Part shown: piece by piece, positions 45,971-55,235 of the stretch
How the letters are laid out: every line of letters starts with the position of its first letter
Position numbering within the stretch: position 1 is the first letter of the stretch
Assembly (NCBI GenBank): GCA_019242475.1
Contig: JAFAVK010000138.1
Location: 19,005 to 83,004 of the forward strand
DNA: 64,000 nucleotides
From: Acidobacteriota bacterium
Lineage (GTDB): Bacteria > Acidobacteriota > Blastocatellia > Pyrinomonadales > Pyrinomonadaceae
Direction of reading: 5' to 3'
Made by a program: the position numbers and the translations under genes
The notes under the pieces: generated by a model
What the model saw: only the letters and a program-made list of their open reading frames with translations
What the model was told of the DNA's origin: nothing
Databases searched by the model: none

Positions 45971-47815
45971 ATGAAGTCCCTTTTGCCGCCCCTCTTACTC
46001 GCACTGCTCCTTCACGCGCACGCGGCGGCGGCGCAGACCCCGTTTAAGGCGGCCCCCGACGCGGCCGCGGCCGAGCGCGAGCGCGCGGAGCTTGAGCGCA
46101 AGGCGCTCGGGCTCGTCGAAGACGCGCTGACCGAGGCGCAATCTCTCAAGGTTTTGGAGAACCGCGTGCGCGCGCAGGCGGCGGCCGCGCGTCTGCTCTG
46201 GCCCCGCGACGCGAAGGCGGCGCGCGCGGCCTTCAAGGCGGCGGCCGACGGCGTCGCCGAGCTGAACGCCGCCATCGACCCGGAAGACCCGCAGTTCTAC
46301 AACGCCGCGCAGGCCGTCACGCAGTTCCGCGCCGAGATGGTCAACGCCGCGTCGCCGTTCGACGCGAACCTCGCGCTCGAATTCCTGCGCGCGACGCGGC
46401 CGACCTACGGCGAGGCGCTGGTCGCGGCCGGCTACGCACAGCCTTCGCAGGAGCAGGCGCTTGAGATGAGCGTCGTCGCCAACATCGCGGCGCAGGAGCC
46501 GCAGAGGGCTCTGAAGCTCGCCGAGGAGAGCCTGGACAAGGGCGTCACCGTCTCGCTGCTCGGCGTGGTGAACCAGTTGAGGGCACAGGAGCCGGCCTCG
46601 GCCTCGAAGCTGGCCGCGGACATCGTCCACAGGCTCCGCCCCGAAGACCTGCGGGGCCAGGGCGATGCGGGCTCGGTCGCGCAGCAGCTCCTCGTGTTGA
46701 CGCGCCCGGCAGATAACCCGCCGCCGGTCACGGTCGTGGACGGGCCGGAGGTGGTCTCGGTGGGGAGGGTCGTGCCCGACTCCGGCGCCCCTCTGCTGGA
46801 CGAGCAGACGCGCCGCGAGCTGGTCGAGAAGGTTTTGACGGCGGTCGCGGCCGGCGTGCCGAGCCAGGGCGGCGGCTACAATCTCTTCTACGCCTTCCAG
46901 ACGCTCCTGCCCGAGCTGGAGAAGTCCGCGCCCGCGCGCGCCGCGGCGCTGCGCCGCAAGGCCGACGAGATGGGGCGCAGCTTCAACCCTTACGAGCAGC
47001 AGATGAGACCCTACCGGGAAGTTATGAACACGGGGACGGTCGAGGCGCTGCTTGAGGCCGCGCGGAAGGCGCCCGCGGAGGTGCGCGACCAGCTCTACAC
47101 GAACGCGGCGTGGAAGGCTTACAACGACGGGAACGACTCGGAGCGGGCGCGGCAGATTCTTGAGAACGTCGCGAACCCGCAGCAGCGCGCGCAGGCGCTG
47201 CGGGAGTTGGAGCGGCGCGGGCAGTGGCGCGCCGTGCAGCAGGGCGGCTACGCGGAGGCGCGACAGACGGCGGCGCGGCTGAAGACGCCCGAGGAGCGCG
47301 CGCAGGCCCTCTTGCAGATCGCGGGGCGGGCCGCGGCGGCCGGCGACGCGGAGACGGCGCGGCAAGTCCTGGAGGAGGCGCGCGGGCTCGTCGAGACGCA
47401 GATGCACGGCCAGCCGCAGTTCGCCTACCGCCTGCAAGTCGCCAACGCCTACGCGCAGTTCGATTCGGACGCCGCGTTCGAGGTGGTGGAGTCGGCCGTC
47501 GGGCGGCTCGACACGCTGCTGGACGCGGCCGAGGTGCTCGACGGCTTCGGCCAGGAGGCTTTCAAGGAGGGCGAGCTGAAGCCGCAGGGCGGCTACATCT
47601 GGAACGACCTCATCAACCAGTGCGCGCAGTCTCTGGCGCTGCTCGCGCGCAAAGACTTCGAGCGCGCCGCCGACGCCGCCCGGAAGTTCCGGCGGCCCGA
47701 GGCGCGCACGTTTGCGCAGCTCAACCTCGCGCAGAGCCTCCTCGGCGGCCTCCCGTCCCCGCCGCCCCGCAAGGGCTTCGCGGCGGCGCCGACAATCATC
47801 TACAGCAAAAATTAG
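45971..47815 (+). CDS. Exported helical-repeat (TPR-like) protein, paralogue of the protein at 8673
   Basis: 614 residues with a signal peptide (KSLLPPLLLALLLHAHAAAA). The mature protein is helical throughout and colinear with the 613-residue protein at 8673-10514: ELERKALGLVEDALTEAQSLKVLENRV, LLWPRDAKAARAAFKAA and QLYTNAAWKAYNDGNDSERARQIL all have counterparts there. A TPR-like block lies at about 380-500. It ends with a Pro-rich tail (PSPPPRKGF). No enzyme motif is seen. It begins 229 bases from the tRNA-Glu gene and is host DNA by its GC. Confidence 0.75.
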   Translation: MKSLLPPLLLALLLHAHAAAAQTPFKAAPDAAAAERERAELERKALGLVEDALTEAQSLKVLENRVRAQAAAARLLWPRDAKAARAAFKAAADGVAELNAAIDPEDPQFYNAAQAVTQFRAEMVNAASPFDANLALEFLRATRPTYGEALVAAGYAQPSQEQALEMSVVANIAAQEPQRALKLAEESLDKGVTVSLLGVVNQLRAQEPASASKLAADIVHRLRPEDLRGQGDAGSVAQQLLVLTRPADNPPPVTVVDGPEVVSVGRVVPDSGAPLLDEQTRRELVEKVLTAVAAGVPSQGGGYNLFYAFQTLLPELEKSAPARAAALRRKADEMGRSFNPYEQQMRPYREVMNTGTVEALLEAARKAPAEVRDQLYTNAAWKAYNDGNDSERARQILENVANPQQRAQALRELERRGQWRAVQQGGYAEARQTAARLKTPEERAQALLQIAGRAAAAGDAETARQVLEEARGLVETQMHGQPQFAYRLQVANAYAQFDSDAAFEVVESAVGRLDTLLDAAEVLDGFGQEAFKEGELKPQGGYIWNDLINQCAQSLALLARKDFERAADAARKFRRPEARTFAQLNLAQSLLGGLPSPPPRKGFAAAPTIIYSKN

Positions 47816-47817
47816 TC

Positions 47818-48846
47818 TCAGCCGACACGGATGAGGTGCGGGCCGCGCCCTTCGACGCGGCCGATGAGTGAGGCGTCGGGGTAGCGCTCGCGCAGTGAGG
47901 CGAGCAGTTCGTCGGCGCGCTCGCGCGCGACGGAGATGAGCAGGCCGCCGGCCGTCTGCGGGTCGAAGAGCAGGGAAGCGAGTTCTTTGCCGACCCCTTC
48001 GCCGAGCGTCACGTCCTCGCCGACGTAAGCCCGGTTCGACTTGTCTCCGCTCGTCAACATCCCCGCAGCGGCCAGCTCCCGCGCGCCGCGGATGAGGGGC
48101 ACGCTCGACGCATCGATCTCCAGCGTCACGCCGCTCGCGCGCGCCATCTCCCACGCGTGGCCGAGCAGCGCGAAGCCCGTCACGTCGGTCGCCGCCGAAG
48201 CGCCCGCCTCCGTCATCAAACGCGCGGCCTCGCGCCCCGAGAGCAGCATCGTCTCCAGCGACGCGCGCGTCACCTCCTCCGGCGCCTTGCCGAACTTGAT
48301 GCCGGTGGAGACGACCCCCGTCCCTATCGCCTTCGTCAAAAGGAGCGCGTCGCCGGGGCGCGCCCCGCGGTTGGTGACGACGCGCGCGGGGTCGATGACG
48401 CCCGTCACGGCGTAGCCGAACATGATCTGCTGGTTGTCCACGCTGTGGCCGCCGACGAGCGCCACGCCGTTCTCCGTCAAGACCTGCAAGCCGCCGCGCA
48501 TGATCTCGCCGAGGATGGAGAAATCGACGCCCTTCTTCGGGAAGCAGGTGACGGCGAGCGCGGTGACGGGCGTCCCGCCCATCGCCCACACGTCGTTGAT
48601 GGAGTTGAGCGCGCTGATGCGCCCGTAGTCGAACGGGTCGTCAACGATGGGCGTGAAGAAGTCCACGGTCTGGACGAGGGCGAGCGTGTCCGAGAGACGG
48701 TAAACCCCCGCGTCGTCGGCCGTCTCGATGCCGACAATCAGGTTCGGGTCGCGGGGAATGTCCAGCCCGCCCAAAACTTGAGCGAGTTCGCGCGGCGCGA
48801 GCTTAGCCGCTCAACCGGCGCACGAGACCATCTCTGTGAGACGCAT
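47818..48846 (-). CDS. selD: Selenide, water dikinase (SelD) with in-frame UGA encoding selenocysteine
   Basis: Makes selenophosphate from selenide and ATP for selenocysteine and selenouridine synthesis. Start at ATG 48846 after GGGAGGACGAAG. Codon 12 is TGA (48811-48813), and reading through it gives MRLTEMVSCAG-U-AAKLAPRELAQVL, the active-site segment of SelD with Sec in the place of catalytic Cys and C9 just before. The frame then continues for 330 residues through typical AIRS-fold motifs (VQTVDFFTPIVDDPFDYG, parts TVDFFTPIVDDP; VGGHSV; ALLLTKAIGTG; ATDVTGFALLGH; DPQTAGGLL). Without readthrough the gene would lack its catalytic N-terminus. Confidence 0.93.
48811..48813 (-). promoter_or_regulatory. 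In-frame UGA (Sec12) of selD
   Basis: TGA codon on the minus strand flanked by GCCGGT and GCGGCTAAG. A GC-rich inverted pair immediately downstream (AGCTCGCG / CGCGAACT on the minus strand, about 48782-48803) could be part of a bacterial SECIS hairpin; its exact fold was not computed. Confidence 0.85.
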
Positions 48847-48858
48847 CTTCGTCCTCCC

Positions 48859-48940
48859 AAATGAATGATGAGTGATGAATGATGAGTGATGAATATGACC
48901 TCGTTGCGAGATTCATCATCCATCACTCATCATTCTTCAC
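48859..48940. repeat. Heptamer-period palindrome upstream of selD
   Basis: Left arm 48861-48895 alternates ATGAATG and ATGAGTG; right arm 48911-48938 carries reverse-complement words (ATTCATC, ATCCATC, ACTCATC, ATTCTTC). It lies between the divergent-looking ends of the A2M and selD units (both minus): after the A2M start region's neighbour and before selD. The same words recur at 59495-59571. Confidence 0.7.
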
Positions 48941-48947
48941 TTAACCT

Positions 48948-51900
48948 TCATCGTACCACGAACCTCGTCGGGGCAACGACGGTGCGCGCTTCGGGGTTGT
49001 AGTAGTCGTAGAGCTGCGAGGGCGCGGTCAGGGCTTTGAGGCCGTAGCGCGGGCGGAACTTGAACTTGAAGCGCGTGCCGCCGCCCCGCGGCCAGAGGTA
49101 GACGACGAGGCGGTCGGGCAGCACGTCGTAGCTGTCGAGCGACCAGTCGGACTCCGCCGCCGCGCGTTCGAGCGACGCGCGGTCAACGTCCGCGCCCGGC
49201 GGGAGCCCGACCTCGGCCAGCAGCATGCCGTAGCCCATGTGGCCGACGCGCTCGGCCGACACGCTGCACGTCACCTCCTCGCTCACGCCCGCGTCGGTGT
49301 GGTCGTAGCCGACCGACAGCTTGAGCGCCGACGCCGCGCCGCGCTTCTGTGCCTCCGTGCCTTCGGCCGACTCGCCGCCACCCGCACGCGCCCCCCAGGG
49401 GACGTAGAAGGTCGTGACGAGTTGCGCCTGCGCGTTCGTCGCCTGTGCCCGACGCTTCAGCTCGACGCGGTTGCCGCCCGCCGCGAGGAAGGGCGTGAGG
49501 TCGAGCGTGAGCGGGCCGGTCAGTCTGTCCGGCGGGGGCAGCGTGAGCCGGCCCGCGCTGCGGCCGTTGACGAAGACCTCGGCCACGTCTGCTTCCTGCG
49601 CGCCGCCCGCGCCGCCGCGCGCCGCGACCGCCGAGAGGAGCGCGTCGAAGACGTTGATCGTGGCCTGCGTCGAGTACCACACGCCGTAGCGATCTTTCTT
49701 GCGCAGCAGGAAGTCGAGCCCGCGTTCGACCAACACGTCCTTCGACCCGCAGCCCGCGTCCGGCATCCCGCACGAACGGTTGAGCGCCTGGACGGCGAGC
49801 GCGGTCGTCTCGACGCGGCCGGCGAGGCCCCAGCCGTAGAAGGGCGTGTTGGTTTCGAGCGCCCAGTAGGTGCCCGCGCCCTCTTCGTGCGCGAGCGCGC
49901 GCAAGCGCGCGGCCTCGCGCGCGGCGAGCGCCGTCTCGCCCGCGTCCGCCGCGGCCAGCGCGAGCGAGGCGACGAGGTACGGCTCGTCCGCCTCTTCGGC
50001 GCGCGCCGCGGCGTAGGCGAGCGCGCGCTTGAGCGGCGTCGCCTGCTCCTTCGCGGCGTCGGCCTTCGCCGGGGTGGTTTGAGTGGGAGCGGTCGGCGCG
50101 GGAGTCTGTCGTGCGACGGGGGCGCGCTCGACCGACTCGGTCTTCTGCGTGGCGGCAAGGACGCGTGCGATGAAGACGGTCGTGAGCGCCGTCCGCATCT
50201 TGTCTTCGTGGTCGCCCCAGGTGTGCGCGGGCCAGCTCCCGTCCGGCCGTTGCTGCTTGACGAGCCAGTCGCGCGTCTCGGCGATAACGTTCTGGTCAAC
50301 TTCGATGACGCGGCTCACGTCCGTCAGGAAGCGCAGGGCGTAGGCCGTGAGCGCAAGGTCTGCCTCGCCGCGACCCCAGTAGGTGAAGCCGCCGCCCGGC
50401 GCGCGGTAGCCGAGCAGGCGCTCGTAGCCGAGCTGCGCGTACTTGCGCGCGCGCACGACGACTGCGGGGTCAAGCCCGCCGCCCTTCAGCCTCTCGGAGT
50501 AGTTGAGCACGAGGACGCTCGGGTAGGCCGAAGAGATGGTCTGCTCGGCGCAGCCGTACGGCCGCGACATGATCGCCTCGACGCCTTCGAGCACGTGCGC
50601 CGTCAGGTTCGGGTAGACCTTCAGCTCGCCGCGCAGAGACCCGCGCAGGGCGTCCGCGGGGACGTTGACGGCGAGCGCGCCCGCGTCGGTCAGGAGCGTG
50701 CCGTCCGTCAACGAGCGCTCCTCGCCGTCGGGGTGGACGGTGACGGGCTTCTCGATGGCATCGCTCGCGTCCGCGCCGAGCGCCGTCACGCGCTGCTTGC
50801 CGTCGTTGACGGAGGCGACGGCGCGGAAATCAAACGTGGGGCGCGCGGCGTCGCCCGCGGGCACCTCGGCGCGCTGCCGCGAGGCGCCCGAGAGCGCGAA
50901 CCAGCTCTCGGGCTTCATCTCCACGTCCACGCCCTGCGGCTTCGAGAGGTAGTTGCGCAGCACGACGGGCAGGGAGATTTCGTCACCCTCCGTCAGCACG
51001 CGCGGCGGGTCGTGCTCGACGAAGAAGGGCTGGAAGGAGAGGAACTCCTGCTCGGCCGTGCCGAGCCGCCCGTCCTCGGTCGAGGCGATGACCGACATCT
51101 TCCACGTCGTGATGTTGTCGGCGAGCTTGAAGTTGAGGCGCGCGGTGCCGTCGCCCGCCGTCTCAAGCTCCGGGCTCCAGACCAGAGTCTCCGGGAAGAA
51201 CTCGCGCAGCCGCGGCGTCGAGAGCGGCGCCTGCACGACCGGCCCGCCCTCGGACTTAACGACGGTGGCCGAGAACTGTGTGCTCGTCTGCGTCGAGCTG
51301 TCCCCGGCCGTCACCGTCACGGTCTCCGTCATGGCGGCCGGGGCCATGCTGGCGTCCAGCTTCGTCAGGTTCGAAGAGATGACGCGGACGGCCTCTATCG
51401 TCATCTGCGAGAAGCCGTCCGCGTTGAACGTCACCGTGTAGACGCCCGAAGGCAGGTTGCGCAGGAGGTAGACGCCCTCGTCGTTCGTCTCCGCGCTGGC
51501 CTCGAACTCGACGAAGCCGTGCTTGGCGACGACCTTCGCGTGGGCGATGGCGGCGCCGTTCGGATCAAGCACCGTCCCCGTGATGGCGCCGGTGCCGCCC
51601 GAGAAGGTCGTGGTCTGCGCGGCCGGCACGGGCGCCGCGTCCTGCGCCGTCTGCTCGTCGCCGATGCTGGTGTGGTACGCGAGCGTGAAGTCGTCGGGCG
51701 TGCCCTCGCGCCCGTCCGGGCCGGCGCTGCGTAGCGTGAGCGTGCGGACGGTCTGCGTCACGGGCCGCGCCGAACGCTTCAAGAGGTCGGCGCCGCGGGC
51801 CGTGACCTCGACGCGGTCGGTGAATCTGGACAACGTCGAGAAGGTCACGTAGACGGGGCGGCCCCAGCCGTCGCGCAAGCCGTCGAGGCTGAGCGAAGAG

Positions 51901-54900
51901 TTCGCCAGCGCCGAGGCCAGCTCCGCGCGCGTGCGCGGGAAGGCGCGCCCCTCGCGCGCGTTCTTTTCGAGCGCCCCGTCCAGGGCCTCGCGCGACTCCT
52001 TGAAGTAGTCGGTCAGGAGGTTCCACACGTCGAAGTCGTCGGAGCCGGAGGCGCCGCGCGACGGCGCGAAGACGCGGTCGGGGCCGCTGCTCTCGACGAT
52101 GATGACGTTGTGCGTGCCGCTCGTCTCGAAGTGGAAGCGGTAGGGCTGGCCCCACGGGTCGAGCAGGGCGTCGCCGCCAACTTTTTCGTTGCGCAGCTCC
52201 TCGCGCAAAGTGGCGAGGTCGCGTATGAAGCCGCCGGTGCGCTTGTGGTACGCGGCGGCGGCGCGGTCGATGGCCTCGCCCGTCTTGCGGAAGTAGGGAC
52301 GGTTGAAGGTCGCGGCGACGAAGTCGTCGTCGGTGTCGGGGAGCTTGTCGGCGCCGCTGCTCAGAAGTTCGAGCCGGTCACTCACGCGCACGACCGAGAA
52401 GCGCGGCCGGAAGGGCTGGCCCCACGGGTCGCGCAGCGCCTTGAAGTCAACGCCTCTGGGCGCGAGTATTTGGACGAGCGCGGTCTCGCCGGTCGGGTAC
52501 ATGAGCGAGCCCGCGTAATACGTGTTCAGGGCATCCGTGAGCGGCTTCAGCTCGGCCGCGACGAGGTCGGCGAAGACGCGCGACTGCTCGCGCTCGAAGT
52601 TCGTCCCCGTCGTCACGCGGTGGAAGTCTTCGGGGCGCTCGTTGTTGTAGAGCATCTCGGCGGCCACGTCGAAGCCCTCGGGCCGCGTGCGCGCCGGGTC
52701 GAGCCGCTCCACGTCGCGGCGCGTGACGCCCGCGATGTTCCAGTAGCCGTACCAGTAGTCGATGAATGAATTGCCGAAGCCGAAGCCGCGCCCGGCCTCG
52801 CCGTCGGTGCGCGCGCGCTCCTCGACGGCCTTGTCGAAGACGACGACGCCGAGCGCGCCCGCCGCGCGCCGCCCGTCGGCCGTGCGCACGGCGAACTGCG
52901 CGCCCGCCTCCTCGCCCGGCCGGAAGCTCTTCTGCGAGAGCTTCACGTCGAGCTTCAGCTCGCGGTCGCGCGGGAAGACGACCGTGCGCGCGCCGTTGGC
53001 GAAAGAGCCTTCGTCCCCGCCTTTAGTCGGCGCCGCGCTCGTCGCGGTGACGGAGACGACGCCCGCGAACTCGGGGCCGGTCGGGATGACGAGCGCGGCG
53101 CGCCCGCCCGAGAGCCTGGCCGAGCGCGAGTAGAGCACGCGCCCCTCGGAGACCGCGTCAACCACGACGGCCATGCGCTCGGCGTCGGAAGACAGCTCGA
53201 CCCTGACGGGCTCGCCCGGGGCGTAGATGGTTTTGTCCGTCTCGACGCGAATCTCGGGCACCTCGCTGCGGTAGTAGCCGAGCCAGAAGTCTTCGCTGTG
53301 GTGGCCGGCCCGCCCCGAGCGGTCGCGCGCGACGAAGCGCAGGGGGATGTTCTGCCGCGTCTCGTCGCGGCGCACGGCCGGCCCCGAGACCTTCGCCACG
53401 CCGTAGCGGTTCGTGTGCACGTTGACGAGCACGCGGTCGGCGTCCGTCACCTCGTGGACGCGCCCGTCCTCGCCGCGCCTGGTCTCGGTCGCGCCCTCCT
53501 CGTAGATGGTCACGTCGCACTCGGCCGGCGTGCCGTCGGCGTAGAAGGTGGCGAGGTAGAAGGCCACGGGGAGCCCCTTCGCCTGGCGGTAGCGTCCCTC
53601 GCTGACGTAGAGATGCACGGGGTCTTTCGTCAGGCGCAGTTCGAAGCGGCGCTGCTCGGTGCGTTTGGTCGTGGGGTCGGTGACGTAGGCGGCGAAGTCG
53701 AGGTCGCGGAAGCGCTCGTAGCCGGACTCGGCCAGCTCCTTGTACTCGTCCTTGAGGTCGAGGCGCGCGACGTAAACCCCTTCCCTCAGCTCGCCCTCGA
53801 CGGCCGGATGCTCCTCGGTCTCGTACTTCTGCTCCTTGTAGTTCCAGCGCCGCTCGGTCTGGCGCACGACGCGCACGCGGCCGCGCTTGACCGGCTGGCC
53901 GAAGAGGTAGTCGGCGCGCACCTCGACCGAAGGGCTCTCCCCGGCGAGGTAGTAAGGGCGGTCGGCCTTCGCGGTGACGGAGAAGTTCGGCAGGTCGTAG
54001 CGACTGAGGCGGAAGTCCGTGCGCGCGCCGTAGTCGATGTCGTACTTGTCATCCATCTCAAGCTTGAGCGTGTAGCTGCCGAGCTTCGTGCTCTCGGGCA
54101 CGCGCCAGTCGGCCGCGGCGACGCCGAAGCGCGAGGTCTTGAGGTCGGCGCTGAAGGCCGTGGAGTCATCCTCGTCCTCGACCTTGAAGGTGACCTCCTC
54201 GCCTTCGAGCGCGTGGCCGCTCTGGTCGAAGACGAGCGCGCGCATGTGGACGGTCTGGCCGGGCTGGTAGAGCGGTTTGTCGGTGGTGAGGAGGACGCGC
54301 GGCTTCTCCTCGACGGAGACTTCCGCCTCGGCCTGCTCGACGAGGACGCCGCGGCGCGCCGTGACCTCCAGCTCCGCCTCGTCGTCAGAGGGGTGGAGCC
54401 CGCGCGGCAATTCGAAGTCGAGCGTGACGAAGCCTTCGCCGTCGGTCGTGCCCGAAGCCTTGAGGGCGGTCTTCTTGTCGCCCTTCTCCTCGAAGGTCAT
54501 CTTGGCTTCGACGGCGACGCCCTTGAGCGGGCGAGCGTTGACGGGGTTGGCCGTGCGCGCGCGCGCCATGTAGTGCGAGCCGGGGCGCGCGGCCGGGGCG
54601 GAGATGACGCTCAGCTCGAAGAGGTCGGGCGCGACCTCGGAGAGGGAGGCGACGCCTTCGAGGGCGGGCGGCGCGTCCGTCGTTGCCGATGTCGGGGCGA
54701 CGCTGTAGCGCAGGCGATACCAGGGGAACTCTTTGCGCTCTGCGTCGGACAACTCGGCGTAATGGAATTCGAGCGCCACGTCCAGGGCGTTCGGGCCGCG
54801 GCGCAGACGCACGTCGGTCGCGGCCGCGGCGCGCACCTTGTCGTGCGGGTCTACCAACTCGACGCGCAGGCGCGCGGGGAGGTCACGCCCCGTCCCGTTC

Positions 54901-55052
54901 TCGACCTCGACGCGGGCGCGCGCCGGGTCGGAGTCGAGCGAGAGCCTGACGCGTGACTCGTCTAAGCGGAAGGCGGGGGCCGCGCTCGAAAGGTGGGCGG
55001 CTAGCAGGCACACGAAGAGGCCCAGAAGGGCAGGGGCAGACCTCCGTAACAT
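48948..55052 (-). CDS. Alpha-2-macroglobulin family protein with pseudopilin-like and carboxypeptidase-regulatory modules
   Basis: 2034 residues with a signal peptide (PALLGLFVCLLAAHLSSA), no lipobox. MG domains occupy about 30-850, including TTDKPLYQPGQTVHMRAL. At about 830-1130 are three tandem modules like the C-terminal domain of type II secretion pseudopilin GspG: DPWGQPF (near 874), DPWGQPY (near 964) and DGWGRPV (near 1062), each with a later S-S-G-x-D or S-A-G-P-D-G motif. A CarboxypepD_reg domain (GTVLDPNGAAIAHAKVV) follows at about 1155-1240. Then the A2M domain (ETAGDGTARLNFKLADNITTW, parts) and the thioester motif YGCAEQ near 1500 (50541-50558), and the receptor-binding-like end. 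Traps proteases in the periplasm. No PbpC partner is adjacent. Confidence 0.9.
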   Translation of the reverse strand: MLRRSAPALLGLFVCLLAAHLSSAAPAFRLDESRVRLSLDSDPARARVEVENGTGRDLPARLRVELVDPHDKVRAAAATDVRLRRGPNALDVALEFHYAELSDAERKEFPWYRLRYSVAPTSATTDAPPALEGVASLSEVAPDLFELSVISAPAARPGSHYMARARTANPVNARPLKGVAVEAKMTFEEKGDKKTALKASGTTDGEGFVTLDFELPRGLHPSDDEAELEVTARRGVLVEQAEAEVSVEEKPRVLLTTDKPLYQPGQTVHMRALVFDQSGHALEGEEVTFKVEDEDDSTAFSADLKTSRFGVAAADWRVPESTKLGSYTLKLEMDDKYDIDYGARTDFRLSRYDLPNFSVTAKADRPYYLAGESPSVEVRADYLFGQPVKRGRVRVVRQTERRWNYKEQKYETEEHPAVEGELREGVYVARLDLKDEYKELAESGYERFRDLDFAAYVTDPTTKRTEQRRFELRLTKDPVHLYVSEGRYRQAKGLPVAFYLATFYADGTPAECDVTIYEEGATETRRGEDGRVHEVTDADRVLVNVHTNRYGVAKVSGPAVRRDETRQNIPLRFVARDRSGRAGHHSEDFWLGYYRSEVPEIRVETDKTIYAPGEPVRVELSSDAERMAVVVDAVSEGRVLYSRSARLSGGRAALVIPTGPEFAGVVSVTATSAAPTKGGDEGSFANGARTVVFPRDRELKLDVKLSQKSFRPGEEAGAQFAVRTADGRRAAGALGVVVFDKAVEERARTDGEAGRGFGFGNSFIDYWYGYWNIAGVTRRDVERLDPARTRPEGFDVAAEMLYNNERPEDFHRVTTGTNFEREQSRVFADLVAAELKPLTDALNTYYAGSLMYPTGETALVQILAPRGVDFKALRDPWGQPFRPRFSVVRVSDRLELLSSGADKLPDTDDDFVAATFNRPYFRKTGEAIDRAAAAYHKRTGGFIRDLATLREELRNEKVGGDALLDPWGQPYRFHFETSGTHNVIIVESSGPDRVFAPSRGASGSDDFDVWNLLTDYFKESREALDGALEKNAREGRAFPRTRAELASALANSSLSLDGLRDGWGRPVYVTFSTLSRFTDRVEVTARGADLLKRSARPVTQTVRTLTLRSAGPDGREGTPDDFTLAYHTSIGDEQTAQDAAPVPAAQTTTFSGGTGAITGTVLDPNGAAIAHAKVVAKHGFVEFEASAETNDEGVYLLRNLPSGVYTVTFNADGFSQMTIEAVRVISSNLTKLDASMAPAAMTETVTVTAGDSSTQTSTQFSATVVKSEGGPVVQAPLSTPRLREFFPETLVWSPELETAGDGTARLNFKLADNITTWKMSVIASTEDGRLGTAEQEFLSFQPFFVEHDPPRVLTEGDEISLPVVLRNYLSKPQGVDVEMKPESWFALSGASRQRAEVPAGDAARPTFDFRAVASVNDGKQRVTALGADASDAIEKPVTVHPDGEERSLTDGTLLTDAGALAVNVPADALRGSLRGELKVYPNLTAHVLEGVEAIMSRPYGCAEQTISSAYPSVLVLNYSERLKGGGLDPAVVVRARKYAQLGYERLLGYRAPGGGFTYWGRGEADLALTAYALRFLTDVSRVIEVDQNVIAETRDWLVKQQRPDGSWPAHTWGDHEDKMRTALTTVFIARVLAATQKTESVERAPVARQTPAPTAPTQTTPAKADAAKEQATPLKRALAYAAARAEEADEPYLVASLALAAADAGETALAAREAARLRALAHEEGAGTYWALETNTPFYGWGLAGRVETTALAVQALNRSCGMPDAGCGSKDVLVERGLDFLLRKKDRYGVWYSTQATINVFDALLSAVAARGGAGGAQEADVAEVFVNGRSAGRLTLPPPDRLTGPLTLDLTPFLAAGGNRVELKRRAQATNAQAQLVTTFYVPWGARAGGGESAEGTEAQKRGAASALKLSVGYDHTDAGVSEEVTCSVSAERVGHMGYGMLLAEVGLPPGADVDRASLERAAAESDWSLDSYDVLPDRLVVYLWPRGGGTRFKFKFRPRYGLKALTAPSQLYDYYNPEARTVVAPTRFVVR

Positions 55053-55132
55053 CGACGTTCCCTCCTCTAAGTTGTGCCCGTGTGATGCGGACTCGTCGCC
55101 CGACGGTTGGAGAAGGGGAGGGGAAAATTTTA

Positions 55133-55235
55133 GAAGATGTCAGATGAGAAGGAGATGTCAGATGCTAGATGTTAGATGCTAGTCAAGAGATCGACTCTCC
55201 TACTAGCATCTAACATCTAGCATCTGACATCTCCT
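55133..55235. repeat. Heptamer-period palindrome with perfect 34-bp arms
   Basis: Left arm 55150-55183 and right arm 55202-55235 are exact reverse complements over 34 bases with an 18-base loop. Each arm is a run of seven-base words GATGTCA, GATGCTA, GATGTTA, GATGCTA. Related words also lie just left of the arm (55135-55150). The right arm runs to the stop codon of the LysR gene. Confidence 0.85.

Noticed and set aside
45995..48589. Long minus-strand open frame (864 codons) opposite the 45971 gene and overlapping selD
   Set aside because: Low-complexity Arg/Ala/Gly/Asp translation with no motif; both true genes are clear in other frames.
48847..48940. CRISPR array at the tandem-repeat stretch
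   Set aside because: Units are seven bases with no unique spacers and form a palindrome; no cas genes are seen.
49239..51734. 831-codon plus-strand frame opposite the alpha-2-macroglobulin gene
   Set aside because: Antisense to the conserved thioester region; no recognisable domain.
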